Assembly (NCBI GenBank): GCA_007130745.1
Contig: SLRW01000099.1
Span: 1-48,070, forward strand
Source of the DNA: Gammaproteobacteria bacterium
Lineage (GTDB): Bacteria > Pseudomonadota > Gammaproteobacteria > UBA5335 > SLRW01
DNA: 48,070 bases
Direction of reading: 5' to 3'
Positions 1 to 7,461 of this stretch are shown here, one piece after another (position 1 is the first letter of the stretch; each line of letters opens with the position of its first letter). The notes beneath the pieces were generated by a model. That model saw nothing but the letters and a program-made list of their open reading frames with translations, did not search any database and had not been told where the DNA came from. A program made the position numbers and the translations under genes.

Positions 1-369
1 AACTACACCCTGGAGCGCGAGCAGTTCGGCCGGCCGCTGGCGGCCAACCAGCTGATCCAGAAAAAGCTCGCCGACATGCAGACCGAGATTGCCCTGGGTC
101 TGCAGGGGGCGCTGCGGGTAGGGCGCCTGATGGATGCCGGACGGGCCACGCCGGAGATGGTATCGCTGGTCAAGCGCAACTCCTGCGGCAAGGCGCTGGA
201 TATTGCCCGCCAGGCGCGGGATATGCACGGCGGCAATGGCGTGTCGGATGAATACCATGTGATCCGCCACGTACTGAATCTGGAAGCGGTGAATACCTAC
301 GAAGGCACGCATGACGTGCATGCCTTGATCCTGGGTCGCGCCCAGACCGGCATACAGGCCTTTTACTGA
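1..369 (+). CDS. gcdH: Glutaryl-CoA dehydrogenase, C-terminal part (cut by window start)
   Basis: Only the last 122 residues are inside the window; the reading frame is open from base 1. The protein is a flavin acyl-CoA dehydrogenase of the glutaryl-CoA dehydrogenase branch, which oxidatively decarboxylates glutaryl-CoA to crotonyl-CoA in lysine, hydroxylysine and tryptophan breakdown. The visible part has the family's C-terminal helical domain: an EREQFGRPLAANQLIQKKLA segment, the RQARDMHGGNGVSDEYHVIR stretch and the NTYEGTHDVHALILGR end, where the Glu of YEGT is the usual catalytic base. These blocks match GcdH far better than short- or medium-chain acyl-CoA dehydrogenases. The stop at 367-369 overlaps the 3' end of the convergent bolA-like gene by a few bases. 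The N-terminal half cannot be judged here. Confidence 0.93.
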   Translation, partial: NYTLEREQFGRPLAANQLIQKKLADMQTEIALGLQGALRVGRLMDAGRATPEMVSLVKRNSCGKALDIARQARDMHGGNGVSDEYHVIRHVLNLEAVNTYEGTHDVHALILGRAQTGIQAFY

Positions 370-650
370 GGGCTATTCGCCGGTGGCGCGGCATCAATAC
401 GCAGGGCGTGGATATCAGTCTGCATCATGTCGCCGAGGGCTTCGTAGACGATACGGTGCCGGACCAGTGGCGCGGTCTCGCGAAAGCTTTCCGCCCGGAT
501 GCGCACACTGAAATGGCTCATGCCGGTGCGCGCCCCCGGATGGCCCACATGCTTGTGACTGTCATCGGTGATTTCCAGCGTCACGGGTTGCAGAGCCTGT
601 TCCAGGCGCGCCCTGACTCGCTCAATGCGTTCGCTGCTTTGCTTGCTCAT
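363..650 (-). CDS. bolA: BolA family protein
   Basis: A 95-residue protein of the BolA/IbaG family. These small proteins pair with monothiol glutaredoxins and take part in iron-sulfur cluster trafficking or in stress and shape control. The family pattern is visible: an N-terminal helix (ERIERVRARLEQAL), a VTLEITDDSHKH strand-turn with the conserved His, the SHFSVRI strand, and RHRIVYEALGDMM followed by IHALRI, which matches the BolA RHRMIY...VHAL block. The length is normal for BolA. It is convergent with gcdH, the two stop regions overlapping by about 7 bases, and runs away from the yciO-like gene. No glutaredoxin gene is nearby. The exact subfamily (BolA versus IbaG) is not settled by eye; the SHF and RHR motifs favour BolA proper. 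Confidence 0.88.
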   Translation of the reverse strand: MSKQSSERIERVRARLEQALQPVTLEITDDSHKHVGHPGARTGMSHFSVRIRAESFRETAPLVRHRIVYEALGDMMQTDIHALRIDAAPPANSPQ

Positions 651-734
651 GCGCGCTAGTGTAAGGAAGCGGTGCTTCCAGTGCCAGCGGTACGGGGCTC
701 ACTATTTGGCAGAGCAAACCGTTACACTGCGCGT

Positions 735-1361
735 ATGAGCCAATACTTCGAGATTCATCCACAAACCCCCCAGCCCCGTCTGCTGCGACGCGCGGTCGAA
801 ATTCTCGAGCGCGACGGGGTGATCGTGTATCCCACGGATTCCTGTTATGCACTGGGTTGCCGGATTGATTCGAAGGCGGCCCAGGAGCGCATCAGCCGGA
901 TACGCCAGGTTGGGCCTGATCACCATTTCACGCTGGTGTGCCCGGATCTGTCGAGCATTGCCACCTATGCCAAAGTAGGCAACAGCGAATACCGTATGCT
1001 CAAGGGGCTGACGCCGGGGCCGTATACTTTTTTGTTGCCTGCCACGCGCGAGTTGCCCCGGCGTCTGCATCATCCCAAACGGCGCACGATCGGCATCCGT
1101 GTGCCTGAGCACCCGGTGGTGACGGGCCTGCTGGAGATGCTGGGCGAGCCCATTCTCAGCAGCACCCTGATTCTGCCGGATGAGCAGTTGCCGCTGACCG
1201 AGCCGGATGACATTCGCGCGCGGCTGGAGCATCAGGTGGACGCAGTCGTGGATGGCGGGCACTGCGGGGTGGAGCCGACCACGGTGGTGGATATGACGGG
1301 GCAACCGCCGGAAATACTGCGCCACGGGCGCGAGTCAGAGCGGGTGACGGCGTGGCGCTGA
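735..1361 (+). CDS. yciO: Sua5/YciO/YrdC family protein, YciO-like
   Basis: A 208-residue protein with the YrdC-like fold, starting MSQYFEIHPQTPQPRLL. The TsaC/Sua5 relatives make threonylcarbamoyl-AMP for the t6A tRNA modification; the role of the YciO branch is less certain. Signs of the family are GVIVYPTDSCYALGC near residue 35, the HHFTLVCPDL segment, the GPYTFLLPATRELPRRL block (counterpart of GP.T.IL) and IGIRVPEHPV. The length and start match E. coli YciO (206 residues) rather than TsaC. The frame is open further upstream, to 672, but ATG 735 gives the family N terminus. A TACACT -10-like box at 723-728 lies so close to this ATG that the transcript could have almost no leader. It precedes trpS by about 90 bases. 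Confidence 0.9.
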   Translation: MSQYFEIHPQTPQPRLLRRAVEILERDGVIVYPTDSCYALGCRIDSKAAQERISRIRQVGPDHHFTLVCPDLSSIATYAKVGNSEYRMLKGLTPGPYTFLLPATRELPRRLHHPKRRTIGIRVPEHPVVTGLLEMLGEPILSSTLILPDEQLPLTEPDDIRARLEHQVDAVVDGGHCGVEPTTVVDMTGQPPEILRHGRESERVTAWR

Positions 1362-1382
1362 ATTACTCCGCCAGCCTGTGGT

Positions 1383-1388
1383 TATAAT
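1383..1388 (+). promoter_or_regulatory. Candidate -10 box upstream of trpS
   Basis: A perfect TATAAT hexamer lies in the 89-base gap between the yciO-like gene and trpS. No convincing -35 hexamer is seen at 16-18 bases upstream, so this is a candidate only. It would start the trpS-scpA-scpB-rluB transcript about 50 bases before the TTG start at 1451. Confidence 0.35.
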
Positions 1389-1450
1389 GACGTTTCCCGG
1401 CCGCCATGCGGCCATTTGTTTATGCTTTAATCACTGATTCGGGAGTCCGC

Positions 1451-2668
1451 TTGGTTTCCAATTCCACTCAACCGGCGCGCATTGTGTCGGGCATGCGACC
1501 CACCGGTGCGCTGCATCTGGGCCACTATCACGGGGTATTGCGTAACTGGCTGCGACTGCAGCAGGAAGAGGAGTGCCTGTTTTTTATCGCCGACTGGCAT
1601 GCCCTGACCACGCATTACGAGGATTCCGGAAGTATTGCCGAGCATGCGCTGGAGATGGCCATAGACTGGCTGGCTGCAGGCGTAAACCCCAAGTTGTCGA
1701 CCCTGTTTGTGCAGTCCCATGTTCCCGAGCATGCGGAGCTGCATCTGCTGCTGTCCATGATCACGCCGATGGGTTGGCTGGAACGGGTGCCGACCTACAA
1801 GGATCAGCAGGAAAAGTTGCGTGAGCGGGATCTTTCCACTTACGGCTTCCTGGGCTATCCCCTGCTGCAAAGTGCCGACATTCTGGTCTACAAGGCCACC
1901 CGGGTACCGGTAGGAGAGGATCAGGTAGCGCATGTTGAGATGACCCGCGAGATTGCCCGGCGCTTCAATCATGTCTTCGGCCGCGAGCCTGATTTCGAAA
2001 TCATGGCCGAAGATGCCATACGCAAGATGGGCAAGAAACAGGCGCGACTGTATCGTGACCTGCGCAAGCGTTATCAGGAACAGGGCGACGAGCAAGCACT
2101 GGAAGTGGCCCGGGCGCTGCTTGATAGCCAGAAAAACATCACGATCTCCGATCGTGAGCGGCTGTTGGGGTATGTGGAGGGCAGTGGTCGGATCATTTTG
2201 CCGGAACCCGAGGTGATGTTGACTCCGACGCCTAAAATGCCGGGGCTGGACGGGCAAAAGATGTCCAAGTCCTATGGCAACACGATTGCCCTGCGCGAGA
2301 AGCCCGACGAAGTGGATCGCAAGATCCGCACCATGCCCACGGATCCGGCGCGGGTCAGGCGCAGTGACCCGGGTGAGCCGGAGAAATGCCCCGTTTGGCC
2401 GCTGCACAAAATTTACAGTGACGAGCGCACCTGCGAATGGGTGCAAGCTGGCTGTCGCAGCGCCGGGATCGGTTGCCTGGAGTGTAAACAGCCGCTGATT
2501 GATGCGGTTAACGCCGAGCTTGAGCCTATCCGCAAACGGGCCCAGGAGCTTTCGGCTGACCCCGATCATGTGCAGGCAGTGCTGGGTGAGGGCAGTGAAC
2601 GGGCCCGGGATCTGGCCCGGGAAACCCTGGTCGAGGTGCGTCAGGCCATGGGTCTGAAGTACCGTTGA
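1451..2668 (+). CDS. trpS: Tryptophan--tRNA ligase, form with a four-cysteine cluster motif
   Basis: A class I aminoacyl-tRNA synthetase of about 405 residues that charges tRNA-Trp. The HIGH-type motif is HLGHYHG, just after RIVSGMRPTG, and the KMSKS motif is intact (GQKMSKSYGN, around residue 275). The C-terminal part carries a cysteine pattern, C313-x21-C335-x6-C342-x2-C345, that closely matches the [4Fe-4S]-binding motif known from Thermotoga TrpRS. I chose TTG 1451 because GGGAG sits five bases upstream and homologues begin near this point. An ATG at 1406 in the same frame would add 15 residues with no ribosome binding site or homology. Its stop is followed within 20 bases by scpA, so the two are probably cotranscribed. 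Confidence 0.93.
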   Translation: MVSNSTQPARIVSGMRPTGALHLGHYHGVLRNWLRLQQEEECLFFIADWHALTTHYEDSGSIAEHALEMAIDWLAAGVNPKLSTLFVQSHVPEHAELHLLLSMITPMGWLERVPTYKDQQEKLRERDLSTYGFLGYPLLQSADILVYKATRVPVGEDQVAHVEMTREIARRFNHVFGREPDFEIMAEDAIRKMGKKQARLYRDLRKRYQEQGDEQALEVARALLDSQKNITISDRERLLGYVEGSGRIILPEPEVMLTPTPKMPGLDGQKMSKSYGNTIALREKPDEVDRKIRTMPTDPARVRRSDPGEPEKCPVWPLHKIYSDERTCEWVQAGCRSAGIGCLECKQPLIDAVNAELEPIRKRAQELSADPDHVQAVLGEGSERARDLARETLVEVRQAMGLKYR

Positions 2669-2685
2669 ATGAGGGTGTTGCTGCG

Positions 2686-3537
2686 ATGACGACGGAAGAA
2701 CAACAGACGGGCGCGCGTGGCGATCAGGCGGAGATGCCCTTTGCCGTGGTGCAGGGTGAGCCCTACACTACAATGCCCCGTGATCTGTATATCCCGCCGG
2801 ATGCACTGGAGGTTTTTCTCGAAGCCTTTGAAGGGCCGCTGGATCTTCTGCTGTATCTGATCCGGCGCCAGAACCTTGATATTCTTGATATTCCTCTGGC
2901 GCAGATTACGCGCCAGTACATGGAATACGTGGAAATGATGAAGGCTCTGCGGCTGGAGCTGGCAGCCGAGTATCTGGTGATGGCCGCGATGCTGGCAGAA
3001 ATCAAGTCCCGCATGTTGTTGCCCCGGCGCCAGGAGGCCGAGGAAGAAGAAAATGACCCGCGCGCCGAACTGATCCGTCGCTTGCAGGAGTACGAGCGCT
3101 ACAAACAGGCTGCGGAAGATATTGACGCGATGCCGCGCATGGAGCGTGATGTGTTTGCGGTAAACCCCGAAAGTGGCTCACAGAAAGTGGTTCGGACCAT
3201 GCCCGAGACCACCCTGCGTGAGTTGCTGGTGGCATTCCGGGAAGTGGTAGCACGCTCGCAGCTTTACACACATCACCAGGTGCGGCGTGAGGCGTTGTCG
3301 GTGCGTGAACGTATGTCTTCTGTGCTGGGATCGCTGGCGGGCGATGAGTATGTAGAATTCACGCACCTGTTTACCCCGGAAGAAGGCCGCGCGGGGGTGG
3401 TGGTGACTTTTCTGGCTCTGCTGGAGCTGGTCCGCGAATCACTGATCGAAGTGGTCCAGGCGACACCGTTTGCCCCCTTGTACCTGCGGACCTCGGGCAG
3501 CCGGGCCGGTGGCGAGGAACGTGTGAGTGAGCAATGA
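2686..3537 (+). CDS. scpA: Segregation and condensation protein A
   Basis: The kleisin subunit of the SMC-ScpAB condensin-like complex, which bridges the SMC heads and organises the chromosome. The core starts with a stretch around LEAFEGPLDLLLYLIRRQ, followed by LDILDIPLAQITRQYMEY and the AAEYLVMAAMLAEIKSRMLLP segment, all hallmarks of ScpA. The C-terminal winged-helix part ends with VVVTFLALLELVRESLIEVVQ. ATG 2686 has GAGGG about ten bases upstream. An in-frame TTG at 2665, overlapping the trpS stop, would add seven residues and is the alternative. Its end overlaps the scpB start as ATGA, so the two subunits are translationally coupled. The first 30 or so residues are polar and probably disordered. 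Confidence 0.95.
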   Translation: MTTEEQQTGARGDQAEMPFAVVQGEPYTTMPRDLYIPPDALEVFLEAFEGPLDLLLYLIRRQNLDILDIPLAQITRQYMEYVEMMKALRLELAAEYLVMAAMLAEIKSRMLLPRRQEAEEEENDPRAELIRRLQEYERYKQAAEDIDAMPRMERDVFAVNPESGSQKVVRTMPETTLRELLVAFREVVARSQLYTHHQVRREALSVRERMSSVLGSLAGDEYVEFTHLFTPEEGRAGVVVTFLALLELVRESLIEVVQATPFAPLYLRTSGSRAGGEERVSEQ

Positions 3538-4220
3538 TGGCTGATAACACCCGTCTCAAACGCATTGTCGAGGCACTGTTGATGGCGGCTGACGGGCCGC
3601 TGTCGACGGAGCAGCTGCAGAAGGCCTTTGATGAAGCCGAATTGCCTGACAAGGCGGATATGCGCTTGGTGCTTGATGAGCTGGTTTCGGACTATGCTGA
3701 CAGCGCCGTGGAGCTGGTGCGTGTGGCCAGTGGTTATCGCTTCCAGGTGCGTCAGGACTGGAGTCCGTGGGTGCGGCGCATGGCCAGCGAGCGGCCCGGG
3801 CGCTATTCGCGGGCCCTGCTTGAGACCCTGGCATTGGTCGCCTATCGCCAGCCAATTACCCGTGGCGAGATCGAGGAAATTCGCGGCGTGTCGGTGAGCA
3901 GCAACATCATGCGTACCTTGCAGGAACGTGACTGGATTCGCAGTGTGGGTCAGCGCGATGTACCCGGTCGTCCTACCTTGTTTGGCACCACCCGGACCTT
4001 TCTGGATTATTTCAATCTTGCCTCACTGGAGCAGTTGCCGACCCTGATGGAATTGCGGGATTTCGAGAGCATTAATGCCGAGCTGGATTTTGGTGAGGAC
4101 CAGGGCAATGAGCGTCAGGTCACGCCGTCCACGGAAGCCGCCATGGCAGAAGATGCGCCTGCGGATGAAGTGGCCGACAGTGCTGACGCTGACGACGACT
4201 CGCCCGCGCCAGGATCATGA
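3534..4220 (+). CDS. scpB: Segregation and condensation protein B
   Basis: The second non-SMC subunit of the condensin-like complex; it dimerises and binds the middle of ScpA. Two winged-helix domains are visible: the first begins LKRIVEALLMAADGPLSTEQL, the second holds ALLETLALVAYRQPITRGEIEEIRG, the family signature, followed by the wing and RPTLFGTTRTFLDYFNL. About 40 acidic residues follow at the C terminus (rich in Asp, Glu and Ala), a common but variable tail. Start ATG 3534 overlaps the scpA stop (ATGATGG), and its own stop overlaps the rluB start as ATGA. The SMC gene itself is not in the window, which is usual. Confidence 0.95.
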   Translation: MMADNTRLKRIVEALLMAADGPLSTEQLQKAFDEAELPDKADMRLVLDELVSDYADSAVELVRVASGYRFQVRQDWSPWVRRMASERPGRYSRALLETLALVAYRQPITRGEIEEIRGVSVSSNIMRTLQERDWIRSVGQRDVPGRPTLFGTTRTFLDYFNLASLEQLPTLMELRDFESINAELDFGEDQGNERQVTPSTEAAMAEDAPADEVADSADADDDSPAPGS

Positions 4221-5053
4221 GCACCCCCGACAGCGGTGAACGGATCCAGAAAGTGCTGGCCAGTGCAGGTGTGGCCTCACGTCGGGAAGTGGATCGCTGG
4301 TTACAGGAGGGTCGGATCACGGTCGATGGCCGTGTGGCGAGCCCGGGAGAGCGGCTGCGGGGCGGCGAAAAAATCCGGGTAGACGGCAAGCTGCTGGCGA
4401 GCCACGCCGTTCAGGCGGCTCCCGCGCCACGTGTGCTGCTCTACTACAAGCCCGAGGGAGAAGTCTGCACCCGCCGTGATCCACAGCAACGCCCCACCGT
4501 GTTTGATCGCCTGCCGCCTGCCGGGGCGGGCCGCTGGATTACGGTGGGACGTCTGGACGTCAACACTTCCGGCTTGCTGTTGCTGACAACAGATGGTGAG
4601 CTGGCCAACCGCCTGATGCACCCTTCCTGGCAGGTCGAGCGTGAGTATGCCGTGCGTGTGTTGGGTGATGTCCCGGCCATGGCTATCAACCGTTTGCTTG
4701 AGGGCGTGACGCTTGAGGATGGCCCGGCGCGTTTTCTGAGCCTGGTCGAGGCGGGTGGCAGTGGCGCAAATCATTGGTATCACGTGGTTATAGGCGAGGG
4801 CCGCAAGCGCGAGGTGCGCCGGCTTTGGGAGGCCGTCGGGGTTCGCGTCAGCCGGTTGATCCGGGTGCGTTTCGGGCCATTGTCCCTACCGTCTGATATG
4901 CGTACCGGCGATTGCCGCGAGTTGCGCCGCAACGAGTTTGCCGCGCTGTACCGGGCGGTGGAGCTGAAAATGCCCGCAGCCGGCGCGACACGCGTTCCAC
5001 GCAAGACCTTGAGCCAGAAGGGAGGCAAGGGTAGTGCGCGGAGGCGCAAGTGA
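4217..5053 (+). CDS. rluB: 23S rRNA pseudouridine(2605) synthase
   Basis: A 278-residue pseudouridine synthase of the RsuA/RluB/E/F group, which isomerises uridine 2605 of 23S rRNA. An N-terminal S4 RNA-binding domain runs from GERIQKVLASAGVASRREVD through ITVDGRVASPGERL. The catalytic domain holds GRLDVNTSGLLLLTTDGELA, whose Asp is the catalytic nucleophile, and EGRKREVRRLWEAVGVRVSRL near the end. The tail is basic (GGKGSARRRK), typical of RluB. The position directly after scpA-scpB is the conserved one for this enzyme in many proteobacteria. Its start overlaps scpB (ATGA) and its stop overlaps the GTG of the next gene. Confidence 0.94.
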   Translation: MSTPDSGERIQKVLASAGVASRREVDRWLQEGRITVDGRVASPGERLRGGEKIRVDGKLLASHAVQAAPAPRVLLYYKPEGEVCTRRDPQQRPTVFDRLPPAGAGRWITVGRLDVNTSGLLLLTTDGELANRLMHPSWQVEREYAVRVLGDVPAMAINRLLEGVTLEDGPARFLSLVEAGGSGANHWYHVVIGEGRKREVRRLWEAVGVRVSRLIRVRFGPLSLPSDMRTGDCRELRRNEFAALYRAVELKMPAAGATRVPRKTLSQKGGKGSARRRK

Positions 5054-5724
5054 GCCTGCCGGCACGCGTGCTGGATACCCTGTATCAGGCTTATGGGCCG
5101 CAACACTGGTGGCCCGCGCCCACGCGCTTCGAGATGATGGTGGGCGCGATACTGACCCAGAACACCGCCTGGACCAATGTGGAAAAGGCGCTGGAAAAAT
5201 TGAAATCAGAAATCCCGACGCTGGAGGCATCCACTTTGCTGGCACTGCCTCCCGAACGGCTGGCTGAACTGATCCGCCCTTCAGGTTATTTCCGGCTCAA
5301 AACCGGCCGCTTGCGCGCCCTGTGTCAGTGGTTTGTTGATGCGGGTGGTTTTGAGTGCCTGGATGGCCGAACAACGAAAGAGCTGCGCCATGATCTGCTG
5401 GGCGTCTACGGCGTGGGTCATGAAACCGCCGATTCCATCCTGCTTTACGGGTTTGAGCGCCCGGTGATGGTGGTGGACGCCTATACCCGCCGAATTTTTT
5501 CGCGCCTGGGTGCTGTGACACCGGAGATTGGGTATGAGCCGCTGCGGGAGTGGCTTGAAGCCGGGCTGGGAACAAAAGATCGGGTGTCACGCTATAACGA
5601 GTTGCACGCGCTGCTGGTGCGGCACGCCAAGATATCCTGTCGGGTGCGTCCGGATTGTGCCAGCTGTGTACTGTGTGACATCTGCGCTTATTCCGGGTCC
5701 GACGAGGCTATACCAGAGGCCTGA
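5050..5724 (+). CDS. Endonuclease III-related DNA glycosylase (HhH-GPD family)
   Basis: A 224-residue base-excision-repair glycosylase of the endonuclease III superfamily, GTG start overlapping the rluB stop. The start MSLPARVLDTLY, the block MMVGAILTQNTAWTNVEKAL and the helix-hairpin-helix YGVGHETADSILLYGF are those of the separate endonuclease III-related group to which Helicobacter MagIII belongs. The catalytic Asp is kept (VVDAYTRRIFSRLG), but the lyase Lys of true Nth (GRKTA) is Glu here (GHETA), so a monofunctional glycosylase without beta-lyase activity is likely. Four C-terminal cysteines (CRVRPDCASCVLCDIC) can hold a [4Fe-4S] cluster. The target base cannot be told; alkylated purines are the best guess from the related MagIII. 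Confidence 0.88.
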   Translation: MSLPARVLDTLYQAYGPQHWWPAPTRFEMMVGAILTQNTAWTNVEKALEKLKSEIPTLEASTLLALPPERLAELIRPSGYFRLKTGRLRALCQWFVDAGGFECLDGRTTKELRHDLLGVYGVGHETADSILLYGFERPVMVVDAYTRRIFSRLGAVTPEIGYEPLREWLEAGLGTKDRVSRYNELHALLVRHAKISCRVRPDCASCVLCDICAYSGSDEAIPEA

Positions 5725-5740
5725 TCCCGGCTGCGGGCAT

Positions 5741-6487
5741 CTAGCGTTTCTCTGGAGGCTGACCGAAATTCAGGCCGATTTGCCGTCTTCTTGCCTTGCC
5801 GTGGAAGGTGGCATGCATGGTTTTGAAGTCCCATACGAGCAGGTCACCCGGGTCGGTTTCGACGGCTACCGACGGGGCATCTTCCGGCTTGACGCCGAAT
5901 GTTTCTTCGGGGGATTCGTCCCCCATGAAATTGAAAACACGGCGCAATGTTCTTGAATATTCATTGTCCATGTGGGTGCCGGGCATAAACCGGATTGCAC
6001 CGCTGTCGTAACGCAGTGGTTCCAGGTAGAGGGAAAACTTCAGCGTTGTCTTCTCGAAAGGGTCATTGAAAAAATCATAATGCCAGGAAGTGCTGCAGTA
6101 GTAGATGCTGCCGTCGGTACATATGAGTTGGCCCTGATCGCCGACAAGGCTCCGGCCAATGGCTGTGATGCGTGGATCCCGCGAAAGCGGGGCCAGTAAT
6201 GAACTGTACTCGGTGATGTTGGGAAGAATAAAACGCTCTTTCCTGTTTTCCGGCCGTTCCGCAACATGCAGCGGGCTATTCTGGATGTGCATCAGGACTT
6301 CACTGTCTTCGGCGTTAAGGTGCCTGGCAAAAGCGTCCTCAAAACCAGAGGTAAACTGTTCCATTTCGCGGGCGTCGAATAGCCCCGGGATTTTCACGTA
6401 GCCATATTGTTGGAAAAATGCAATTTGCCGGGGCGTAAGGCCAGGCTCAGGCTGCGCTATTGTATGGTCCGCACTTTGTTCGGCCAT
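5741..6487 (-). CDS. Phytanoyl-CoA dioxygenase (PhyH) family protein
   Basis: A 248-residue Fe(II)/2-oxoglutarate-dependent oxygenase of the PhyH superfamily. It starts with the typical LTPRQIAFFQQYGYVKIPGLF entry. The iron ligands are visible as HYD (in TSWHYDFFNDP, around residue 120) and the distal His of KTMHATFHG, followed by an Arg-rich RRRQIGLNFG segment that would hold 2-oxoglutarate. Members hydroxylate acyl-CoAs, ectoine, quinolone or other small molecules, and the substrate here is unknown. I chose ATG 6487, which has GGAG nine bases upstream, over an in-frame GTG at 6502. It is convergent with the glycosylase gene, and the FecR-domain gene lies upstream on the same strand. Three sampled 60-base lines in this gene are 47-55 percent G+C, lower than most of the window, so it may be acquired. 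Confidence 0.85.
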   Translation of the reverse strand: MAEQSADHTIAQPEPGLTPRQIAFFQQYGYVKIPGLFDAREMEQFTSGFEDAFARHLNAEDSEVLMHIQNSPLHVAERPENRKERFILPNITEYSSLLAPLSRDPRITAIGRSLVGDQGQLICTDGSIYYCSTSWHYDFFNDPFEKTTLKFSLYLEPLRYDSGAIRFMPGTHMDNEYSRTLRRVFNFMGDESPEETFGVKPEDAPSVAVETDPGDLLVWDFKTMHATFHGKARRRQIGLNFGQPPEKR

Positions 6488-6650
6488 GACGGCGATCTCC
6501 ACAATAATGCTGTCACCCGCGCGCCCGGCTGCCTCAGCTTTGGGCGGCTCTCTGCAGTTTGTCCAGGGGCGGCTTCGTTTTTATCGACACCGGCAGTATG
6601 AACCAGCATATATAGTGCATCAAATGATCCAGGTCATGATTTCCGGAAAC

Positions 6651-7373
6651 TCAGTACGCGTAGTCCTGACGGCGCCGGGGGTAGGTCCGGCCGGGGGCGC
6701 CGAAGGGTACGCTGCGCCCGACCAGGGACTCCAGCACGATCAGTTCCAGGTCGGTGTGGTTAATAAACGGCGCCGGGATAATGCGCCGCCCGTCTTCAGG
6801 CTCGGTCAGTACCCAGCGTGGGTCGTCGTGATGGCGTGAAACGATGTGCTCCTGTTCATCCGGGTCATCGGCCGCGCTCAACAGGACTTCACCGTAACAG
6901 TTACAGACATAGCTGCGATCCGTGCGGGCTTCGGTATACAGTCCGGTGCCACGGATGCCGATGGCCGCTACGGGGGTGCGTACTTCCAGTTGTTCCTCGT
7001 CCCCGCGCTCGCCGAAGACATTGAGCATGGCGCCGCTGAGCAGGCGTAGCCCCTGGCGCATTCGATCACCCAGCGACAGCTCTACCTCGGAGTTACCGCG
7101 CAGGATGAAGGCGTCCTGGCCGACCACGGCCACCAGTTCCGCACCGGGGGCGGTGTGGATATGGGCGTCCGGGCTGATGAAAGTGTCGGCGCTTGCGGGC
7201 CGGCCGTTGACGTTGACTTCGCCCACCAGACGGAAGATCGAATTGCCTTCGGGTAGCGGTCCCGGCACCCGGCCCAGCAGTTCGGCCAGGGCCATTCGGT
7301 TCCAGCCCAGCCCGCCCGCCAGCACGCCCAGTGACAGGGCCCGGACCAGAAAGCGACGACGGGCTTCATCCAT
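6651..7373 (-). CDS. FecR-domain protein with a Tat signal
   Basis: A 240-residue exported protein. The N terminus has a twin-arginine motif (ARRRFLVRALS) followed by a hydrophobic stretch and a probable cleavage after ALA at residue 30. The middle part is a FecR domain: GRPASADTFISPDAHIHTAPG, an AELVAVVGQDAFILRGNSEV beta stretch, and EVRTPVAAIGIRGTGLYTEA, which is the conserved FecR core. A cysteine pair follows (YVCNCYGEVLL). No sigma factor or anti-sigma N-terminal domain is present, so it is not a classic FecR regulator; a periplasmic or surface-associated role is more likely. It diverges from an outer-membrane barrel gene across an 88-base gap. The function is unknown. Confidence 0.8.
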   Translation of the reverse strand: MDEARRRFLVRALSLGVLAGGLGWNRMALAELLGRVPGPLPEGNSIFRLVGEVNVNGRPASADTFISPDAHIHTAPGAELVAVVGQDAFILRGNSEVELSLGDRMRQGLRLLSGAMLNVFGERGDEEQLEVRTPVAAIGIRGTGLYTEARTDRSYVCNCYGEVLLSAADDPDEQEHIVSRHHDDPRWVLTEPEDGRRIIPAPFINHTDLELIVLESLVGRSVPFGAPGRTYPRRRQDYAY

Positions 7374-7461
7374 GTGATCTCTCCCTGAGTGTTGTTGGTA
7401 ACCAAATTAGCCGCTTTGGTGTGTGCTTTACAAGCCTGCATGAGGGGGTAACAATCGCCGT

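Noticed and set aside
7395..7405. TTGGTAACCAA between the FecR-domain and barrel genes as an operator
   Set aside because: Only five bases per arm around one central base; too short to claim without a comparison to related genomes.
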